A stretch of DNA of 64,000 nucleotides, taken from assembly GCA_002478115.1 (NCBI GenBank), contig DLMH01000136.1, positions 1 through 64,000 on the forward strand, in the 5' to 3' direction. Under the pieces are notes generated by a model. That model was not told the origin of the DNA. It saw only the letters and a list, made by a program, of their open reading frames with translations, and made no database searches. The DNA comes from Candidatus Acidiferrum typicum (GTDB lineage: Bacteria > Acidobacteriota > Terriglobia > Acidiferrales > UBA7541). Below are positions 59,017 to 64,000 of this stretch, in pieces. Both the position numbers and the translations under genes were made by a program. Each line of letters starts with the position of its first letter. The first letter of the stretch is position 1.

Positions 59017-60363
59017 CTAAAACAACGCATCCGTCCGCAAAACATCGTCCTGTGTTTCGCGCCGCCGGATCAAGCGCGCGCGCTTCCCTTCCACCAGGAC
59101 CTCCGCGGGACGCCCGCGCCCGTTGTAATTCGAGGCTTGTACCATGCCGTACGCGCCGGCAGCCCACAGCGCCACCACATTCCCGGGCGTGACCTTGCCC
59201 AATGGCCAGCCTTGCAGGAAACAGTCGCCCGTCTCGCATACCGGGCCAACTACATCCATTCGTTCTCTCGCGCGGCTCTGTGCTTTCTTCCCGCTGACCC
59301 GCGTGACCGGGTGTGGCGCATCATAAAGCACCGGCCGGATCAGGTCATTCATGGCCGCATCAATCACCACAAACGACTTGCGCGAATTCCTCTTTGTATA
59401 AATCACGCGCGAAAGCAGAATTCCCGCCTGCGCGATAATAGCGCGTCCCGGCTCCAGCAGCAGCTCCACTCCGAGCGGCCGCACCACCCCTGCAATCATC
59501 CGCGCGTAGGCCTTTCGCGATGCGGGCTGTTCCTTCGTGTACCGCACTCCCAGCCCGCCGCCAAAATCCAGGTACTTCAGCGCGATCCCCTGCTTCCGCA
59601 GGTCCAGCAGATAGCCCGCGAGCCGCTCCAGCGCTTGCCGGAATGGCCCTAGCTCCACAATTTGTGACCCGATGTGCGCGCTGATTCCCTGCCACCGGAT
59701 ATACCTCGCATGGCGATGCGCCAGATACATCGCACGCGCTTCCTGCCAGCTCACTCCGAATTTGTGCTCGTGGAGACCCGTCGAGATGTGCGGGTGTCCC
59801 CCCGCTTTCACATCGGGATTCACGCGGACCGAAACGCCCGGCATAACGCGCTGCCGCGACGCTTCTTCGGCCAGCACTTCCAGTTCCGCCGACGATTCCA
59901 CGTTGAACTGCAGGATTCCCGCCGCGCTCTTCCGGCTGCTTTTGTACCGCAGCGCCTCGCGAATTTCCTCGCGCCTTTTTCCAACCCCCGAAAACACGAT
60001 GCGCTCGCCGCGCACCCCGATGCGCCCCAGGTGGTCAAGTTCGCCGCCCGAAACAATGTCGAACCCGCTTCCACGTTTCGCCAGCAGCTTCAGAATCGAC
60101 AAATTGCCGTTCGCTTTCACCGCGAAGCACAGCAGGTGCGGCAAGCTTCCCAAGCCGCTCTTCAACTCGTCATACGCCTCTTCGATGGCCCGGCGGCTGT
60201 ACACGTACGTTGGCGTCCCGAAACGCTCGGCAATCTCCGGCAGTGCCACGCCCTCGCAATACACCTCTTTCGCCTGGCCACGCGCTTTCCACGCAAAATG
60301 CGGCGTGAACCGCGCCGGGTCCACGTACTCCAGATTTTTCCGGGCCTGGCTAGGATTGTTCAT
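59017..60363 (-). CDS. lysA: Diaminopimelate decarboxylase
   Basis: Decarboxylates meso-diaminopimelate to lysine with PLP. 448 residues. LCFAVKANGNLSILKLLAKRGSGFDIVSGGEL holds the PLP-binding lysine, GISAHIGSQI and YLDFGGGLGVRY the phosphate-binding region, LLLEPGRAIIAQAG the Glu-Pro-Gly-Arg motif, and VGPVCETGDCF the active-site cysteine block. The start at 60363 overlaps the stop of the GAF-SpoIIE gene by 4 nt, so translation is coupled. Confidence 0.94.
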   Translation of the reverse strand: MNNPSQARKNLEYVDPARFTPHFAWKARGQAKEVYCEGVALPEIAERFGTPTYVYSRRAIEEAYDELKSGLGSLPHLLCFAVKANGNLSILKLLAKRGSGFDIVSGGELDHLGRIGVRGERIVFSGVGKRREEIREALRYKSSRKSAAGILQFNVESSAELEVLAEEASRQRVMPGVSVRVNPDVKAGGHPHISTGLHEHKFGVSWQEARAMYLAHRHARYIRWQGISAHIGSQIVELGPFRQALERLAGYLLDLRKQGIALKYLDFGGGLGVRYTKEQPASRKAYARMIAGVVRPLGVELLLEPGRAIIAQAGILLSRVIYTKRNSRKSFVVIDAAMNDLIRPVLYDAPHPVTRVSGKKAQSRARERMDVVGPVCETGDCFLQGWPLGKVTPGNVVALWAAGAYGMVQASNYNGRGRPAEVLVEGKRARLIRRRETQDDVLRTDALF

Positions 60364-62132
60364 TTCACTTTTGCAATCACCAGCGTGCGGTCGTCAGAAA
60401 GCGGCGCGCTCTGCGTGAACCAATCCACTTCCCGCAGGATCTGGTCGGCCATTTCCGCCGCGGTCATTTCGTGATGCTGTTCGATGAAGCGCAGCAAGCG
60501 CGTGGTGCCGAAGAACTGGCCTTCGCCGTTCGTCGTTTCCGCGATGCCGTCCGAGTGAAACACCAGGATGTCGCCGGCCTGCAGCGTCACGCTCCACTCG
60601 TCGTACTGTGTCTCCTCGAAAATTCCCAGCGGGAAACCCGTCAGGTCGATGCGCTCGCACCGCCCGTCCTTATACAAGAGCGGCTGCGACTGTCCCGCGT
60701 TCGCCACGCGCAGCTTCTGCCGGCCTTTCTGCCACGTCGCAAAACAGGCCGTCATGAACCGCCCTTCAATCCGCCGCTCGCCCACCAGATGATTCATCTG
60801 CTGCAGCATTTCCGCGGGCTGCAACTTCTGCGGTGCCAGGCTGCGCATGATGCCGATGGCCACCGCGCCGTATAACGCCGCCGCTGTGCCCTTCCCGCTC
60901 ACGTCGCCCAGTGCAAATCCCAATTGCTGCGGCCCGTAGCGCAAGAACTCGTACAAATCGCCGCAGACTTCCCGCGCGGAGAGATACCGCGCCGCAACAT
61001 CCAACCCGTAGTCATCCGTTGGCACCGGCCGCAACAGCGCGCCTTGAATGCGCTTCGCCGCCTGCACTTCGCGGTCGAGCCGCGCTTCGTCTTTCGCCAC
61101 CTGCTCATACAGCCGCGCGTTTTCCAGCGATACCGCAAGGTTGGATGGCAGGATCGACAGCGTCTGCACGTGGTCGGCGTTGAAATAATTCAACTGCGGA
61201 CTTTCCAGATCGAGCACGCCAATCACTTTGCCCTTGTGCATCATGGGGATGGCCAGCTCCGAGCGCGTTTCCGGATTGATCATCAGGTAGCGCTCGTCCT
61301 TGGTTACGTCGGGCACCAGCACCGGCTCCCGCAGCGTCGCCGCCGCGCCCACAAGTCCTTCGCTCGCCGCCACGCGCATTTTGCCTTGCACCCGCTGTCC
61401 ATGCTTCACATCCACTCGGTGCCAGAAAATGTGCTGCTCTTCGTCATACAGCATGATGCTCAATATCTGGTAATCGATGACCCGCTTCACCTGTTCCGCC
61501 GCGTGCCGCAACAATTCTTCCACATCCAGAATCGAGCTGATCTCCCGGCTCACTTCATTCAGCACCAGCAGCGTTTCCGCTTGCGCGCGCACCTTCTGAA
61601 ACAGCCGCGCGTTTTCGATGGCCACCGCCAGGCGGCTCGCCAGCAGCGCCAGGATGCGCTGTTGGTCTTTCGTGAAGTAGTCCAGGTGTTGGCTCTGGAT
61701 ATCCAGCACGCCCACGCACTTCCCGCGGAACATCAGCGGCACCGCCAGTTCGGAGCGCACGCTGTCTATCGCATTGATGTAACGCGGATCCTGCGATACG
61801 TCGCTCACCCTCACCGGATGGCCCGTCGCCGCCGCCGTTCCGGTAATGCCCTGCCCGATCGGCACGCGCAAATTCTCCGCCAGCCCCGGCGGGTAGCCGA
61901 GTGCGAACCGGTGCGTCAGGTAGACGCCCTCTTCATCGGCCATCAGCACTCCGAATAGTTCGTAATCAATGTGCCGCTTGATCAGCACGGCCGTGTGCGC
62001 CAGAACCTCGTCCAGGTCCAGCGATGCATTCACTTCTTCCCCGATTTCCGCAAAAGTCGCCAGCACTTCGGCGGAAGTCTCCGGGCTTTCTGTTCGTGGA
62101 GTTGATTGTAGTTTGGGATCCGTGGCTTCCAT
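60360..62132 (-). CDS. GAF-GAF-SpoIIE (PP2C-type) serine phosphatase
   Basis: 590 residues, cytoplasmic. Two GAF domains span about residues 30-190 (PIGQGITGTAAATGHPVRVSDVSQDPRYI, VPLMFRGKCVGVLDIQS) and 205-360 (EPVLVPDVTKDERYLMINPETRSELAIPMMHKGKVIGVLDLESP). A coiled-coil linker leads to the SpoIIE domain (~390-590) with EVCGDLYEFLRYG, LGDVSGKGTAAALYGAVAI and VFHSDGIAETTNGEGQFFG, the metal-binding aspartates. Such proteins are phosphatase switches for anti-sigma antagonists; no anti-sigma gene is nearby. It overlaps lysA by 4 nt and has a near-leaderless promoter. Confidence 0.92.
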   Translation of the reverse strand: MEATDPKLQSTPRTESPETSAEVLATFAEIGEEVNASLDLDEVLAHTAVLIKRHIDYELFGVLMADEEGVYLTHRFALGYPPGLAENLRVPIGQGITGTAAATGHPVRVSDVSQDPRYINAIDSVRSELAVPLMFRGKCVGVLDIQSQHLDYFTKDQQRILALLASRLAVAIENARLFQKVRAQAETLLVLNEVSREISSILDVEELLRHAAEQVKRVIDYQILSIMLYDEEQHIFWHRVDVKHGQRVQGKMRVAASEGLVGAAATLREPVLVPDVTKDERYLMINPETRSELAIPMMHKGKVIGVLDLESPQLNYFNADHVQTLSILPSNLAVSLENARLYEQVAKDEARLDREVQAAKRIQGALLRPVPTDDYGLDVAARYLSAREVCGDLYEFLRYGPQQLGFALGDVSGKGTAAALYGAVAIGIMRSLAPQKLQPAEMLQQMNHLVGERRIEGRFMTACFATWQKGRQKLRVANAGQSQPLLYKDGRCERIDLTGFPLGIFEETQYDEWSVTLQAGDILVFHSDGIAETTNGEGQFFGTTRLLRFIEQHHEMTAAEMADQILREVDWFTQSAPLSDDRTLVIAKVK

Positions 62133-62142
62133 ATATCTCTTA

Positions 62143-62151
62143 ATTATAGCA
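62143..62151 (-). promoter_or_regulatory. Extended -10 promoter of the GAF-SpoIIE/lysA operon
   Basis: TGC followed by consensus TATAAT (62143-62148). Only 10 nt lie between it and the ATG at 62132, so the mRNA would begin within ~4 nt of the start codon. No clear -35 is seen, as is usual for extended -10 promoters. Confidence 0.6.
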
Positions 62152-62240
62152 GGCGTTTCTCGCGCCCCTTGGTGGCAGAGCTTTCATGCTGTGCAATTCG
62201 ATCGCACGGCCGGACATTGCCGCACAAATGGAAAAGCGTG

Positions 62241-62840
62241 CTACTCGTTCTTTGTTTTTCCGCGCGGCCCCAGTTGCAACACACACACATCCGGCAAATT
62301 CCGGTAGCGCTCGTCAAAATCCAGCCCGTAGCCCACCACAAATTCATTCGGGATCGGGAACCCCGTGTAATCCGCTTTCACGTCCGTAATGCGGCGCTCC
62401 ACCTTGTCCAGCAGCACCGCCACGCGCAGGTGCTTCGGTTTCCGCTCTTCAAACAATTTCAACAAATATTTGAGCGTCAGCCCGGTGTCCAGGATATCCT
62501 CCACGATAAGTACCGTGCGCCCTTCAATGCTGACGTCGAGGTCCTTCGTCAACTTCACTTCCCCCGTCGAATCCGTGCCCTTGCCGTAACTCGATACCCC
62601 CAGAAAATCGAAGGACACCTCGCCGCCCAATTCCCTCGCCAGATCCGCCAGAAAAAAGATCGATCCTTTCAGCACACCGATCAGATGCAGCGTGTCATTC
62701 GGGAAGCCCCGCCGGATTTCCTGCGCCATCTCCGCGACTCGCTTTTGGATATGGGCGTGGGAAATCAGCACGTGCAGCGCTTCGCCGGGGCGGTGCCCGT
62801 CCCGGTCCTTTGCGGCCGTCTTGTTACCGGTTTTGCTCAC
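62241..62840 (-). CDS. hpt: Hypoxanthine(-guanine) phosphoribosyltransferase
   Basis: Salvages hypoxanthine or guanine with PRPP. 199 residues. LIGVLKGSIFFLADLAREL binds pyrophosphate, VLIVEDILDTGLTLKYLL is the PRPP motif with the two acidic residues, and VGYGLDFDERYRNLPDVCVL is the C-terminal signature. The first ~20 residues (KTGNKTAAKDRDGHRPGE) are a non-conserved polar extension. It stands alone on the minus strand. Confidence 0.93.
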   Translation of the reverse strand: MSKTGNKTAAKDRDGHRPGEALHVLISHAHIQKRVAEMAQEIRRGFPNDTLHLIGVLKGSIFFLADLARELGGEVSFDFLGVSSYGKGTDSTGEVKLTKDLDVSIEGRTVLIVEDILDTGLTLKYLLKLFEERKPKHLRVAVLLDKVERRITDVKADYTGFPIPNEFVVGYGLDFDERYRNLPDVCVLQLGPRGKTKNE

Positions 62841-62950
62841 AGCCCGCTGCTCACCGAAGTTGCCGATCGATATTTCATGAACAGTGAGTTCCCTTCTCTG
62901 AAGTCATTCGCGCTGCTTCAAATTTCCATCAATCGTATGTTTTGCTCACG

Positions 62951-63658
62951 ATGCTGTCAATTCAGCCCTTTCCACGCCCTGGTAATCTCGCGCATTCCCG
63001 CGCTTCGTCGGCTATACTTCTTCTCTGTCAAACAATGTTCCCCATCGTCAACCCGCTCGGTGGCGCCCCGATTTTCCTTTCGCTCACGCACTACTACTCC
63101 ACAGTCCAGCGCAAGCTCCTTTCCCGCAACATCGCCGTCAACAGTTTCCTGCTTCTCATCGGTTCTTACTTCATTGGCACGCACATCCTTGCGTTCTTCG
63201 GAATTTCCCTGCCCGTTGTGCAGGTCGGCGGCGGCCTCGTCGTTATGGCCGCGGGCTGGAACATGCTCAAGCAAAAAGAAGGAGACGAAACCCGCGGCAA
63301 TGTTCAGCAGTCCGTGGATCCCCGCGATCTCTCCAGCCGGGCTTTTTACCCCCTGACCCTTCCGTTGACCGTTGGCCCCGGCTCCATTTCCGTGGCCATC
63401 ACGCTCGGCGCCAACGAACCCCATCATGGCTCCAGCATTCTCTTTTCCATCATTGGCGCCATCATTGGCTCACTGCTCATCGCCGTCAGCGTCTATTTCT
63501 GCTATGCCTTCGCGGACCGTCTCGCGGTGATTCTCGGTCCCACGGCCATGGCGGTGATCATGCGGCTCACCTCATTCCTGCTCGTCTGCATCGGCGTGCA
63601 AATCTTCTGGAACGGCTTCTCCGCGCTCTTGGGCTCCCTGCCCACGATCATCCGCTGA
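62951..63658 (+). CDS. MarC family inner-membrane protein
   Basis: About 235 residues, six predicted helices. TMFPIVNPLGGAPIFLSLT is the MarC N-terminal motif; GISLPVVQVGGGLVVMAAGWNML, YPLTLPLTVGPGSISVAITLG and MAVIMRLTSFLLVCIGVQIFWNG follow in family order. Function unsettled despite the historical name. The first ~20 residues before SSAILLL do not look conserved and no Shine-Dalgarno is present at ATG 62951 or TTG 62942, so the true N-terminus is uncertain. Confidence 0.82.
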   Translation: MLSIQPFPRPGNLAHSRASSAILLLCQTMFPIVNPLGGAPIFLSLTHYYSTVQRKLLSRNIAVNSFLLLIGSYFIGTHILAFFGISLPVVQVGGGLVVMAAGWNMLKQKEGDETRGNVQQSVDPRDLSSRAFYPLTLPLTVGPGSISVAITLGANEPHHGSSILFSIIGAIIGSLLIAVSVYFCYAFADRLAVILGPTAMAVIMRLTSFLLVCIGVQIFWNGFSALLGSLPTIIR

Positions 63659-63678
63659 CTTTCACGCCGCGTCTTTTT

Positions 63679-64000
63679 TTACTTCCAATTCGGCAACGCT
63701 TTTCTTCCCAAAATCGCCTCTGCCGCCCAACATCCCAAATACACCGATTGCGCCACGCCATGACCGGAGTATGCTCCCAACACAATCGCATTCTCGCTTT
63801 CCGGGTGCCGCTCAAACACCGGTTTCCATTCCCACGTCATGCAGATCGGTCCGCCCCAGCGGTGCGTGATCTCCACATCTTTCAGCGCTGGATGCAGCCC
63901 ATGCACACGCCTCTCAAGCTGCTCGAACAACTCCGCGGCCTCGCCATGCTCGATATCCAGCGTCCCCAATTCACGCCAATCCTGCAGGAACACCAACCCG
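63679..64000 (-). CDS. C-terminal part of an FAD-dependent oxidoreductase (DAO family), truncated by window edge
   Basis: The frame is open to the window end; ~107 residues are present. HRWGGPICMTWEWKPVFERHPESENAIVLGAYSGHGVAQSVYLGCWAAEAILG is the C-terminal FAD-contacting region of the D-amino-acid-oxidase/gamma-glutamylputrescine oxidase group (GG...G.SGHG). Substrate unknown. Convergent with marC, 20 nt between stops. Confidence 0.8.
   Translation of the reverse strand, partial: GLVFLQDWRELGTLDIEHGEAAELFEQLERRVHGLHPALKDVEITHRWGGPICMTWEWKPVFERHPESENAIVLGAYSGHGVAQSVYLGCWAAEAILGRKALPNWK

Noticed and set aside
62169..63356. 395-residue open frame running through hpt (antisense) and into marC in another frame
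   Set aside because: Overlaps two recognised genes; no conserved domain.
1..64000. CRISPR arrays, prophage, insertion sequences, rRNA, riboswitches
   Set aside because: None found by reading: no regularly spaced direct repeats, no transposase or integrase motifs, no rRNA segments, and no leader upstream of ribA long enough for an FMN riboswitch.

Overview
The window is a GC-rich bacterial chromosome segment, most likely from an Acidobacteriota member. This placement is inferred from gene content (bshA, a divergent Hfq, small acidobacterial-type membrane proteins, MoCo and complex I arrangement) and from intergenic palindromic repeats; no rRNA or other phylogenetic marker is present to prove it. 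Almost everything is housekeeping or bioenergetic. I see no prophage, transposase, CRISPR array or integrated element.

Layout. 1-9.8 kb: the 3' end of a flavodoxin-type reductase, tRNA-Thr(CGT), two small membrane proteins, an M24 peptidase, a DUF167 protein, an Old Yellow Enzyme, a YggS protein, tmk-holB, an Hfq-like Sm protein, a hotdog thioesterase, the scar of a deleted short-chain dehydrogenase, and bshA. 9.9-15 kb: an atypical SDR, a DCC-family protein, a GbsR/MarR regulator with a readable promoter and operator, a LytS-type kinase, ribA and a hypothetical gene. 15-28.4 kb (+): complex I cluster 1, nuoA-C-D-EF(fused)-G-H-J-K-L-M-N. 28.4-29 kb: a repeat-bearing gap and a small lysine-rich protein. 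41.1-29 kb (-): complex I cluster 2, nuoA-C-D-H-J-K-L-M-N, running by overlapping genes into the F0 genes atpZ-atpI-atpB-atpE and ending at an intrinsic terminator.

41.2-47.6 kb: proC; molybdenum cofactor genes (moeA, moaC, mog) with a response regulator between moaC and mog; purA; a TlpA-like thioredoxin. 47.9-54.9 kb: a SAM hydrolase (DUF62), two dipeptide-type permeases, a CNNM/CorC-type CBS protein, a decayed DsbA-like fragment and a penicillin-acylase-family protein. 55-58.8 kb (+): mutM-xseB-ispA-tlyA-nadK. 58.8-64 kb: a repeat island, lysA preceded by a GAF-GAF-SpoIIE phosphatase, hpt, marC and a partial FAD oxidoreductase.

How it works together. The core is respiratory. Cluster 1 encodes a membrane arm plus the NADH-oxidising module (NuoE/F/G). 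Cluster 2 encodes a second membrane arm and a second NuoC/NuoD but no NADH module, and is linked to the proton channel of ATP synthase. Neither cluster encodes NuoB or NuoI, so both depend on copies elsewhere. Four promoters (ribA, nuoA, the GbsR gene, the SpoIIE gene) have their -10 box only 10-14 nt before the start codon, which suggests common use of leaderless or near-leaderless mRNAs.
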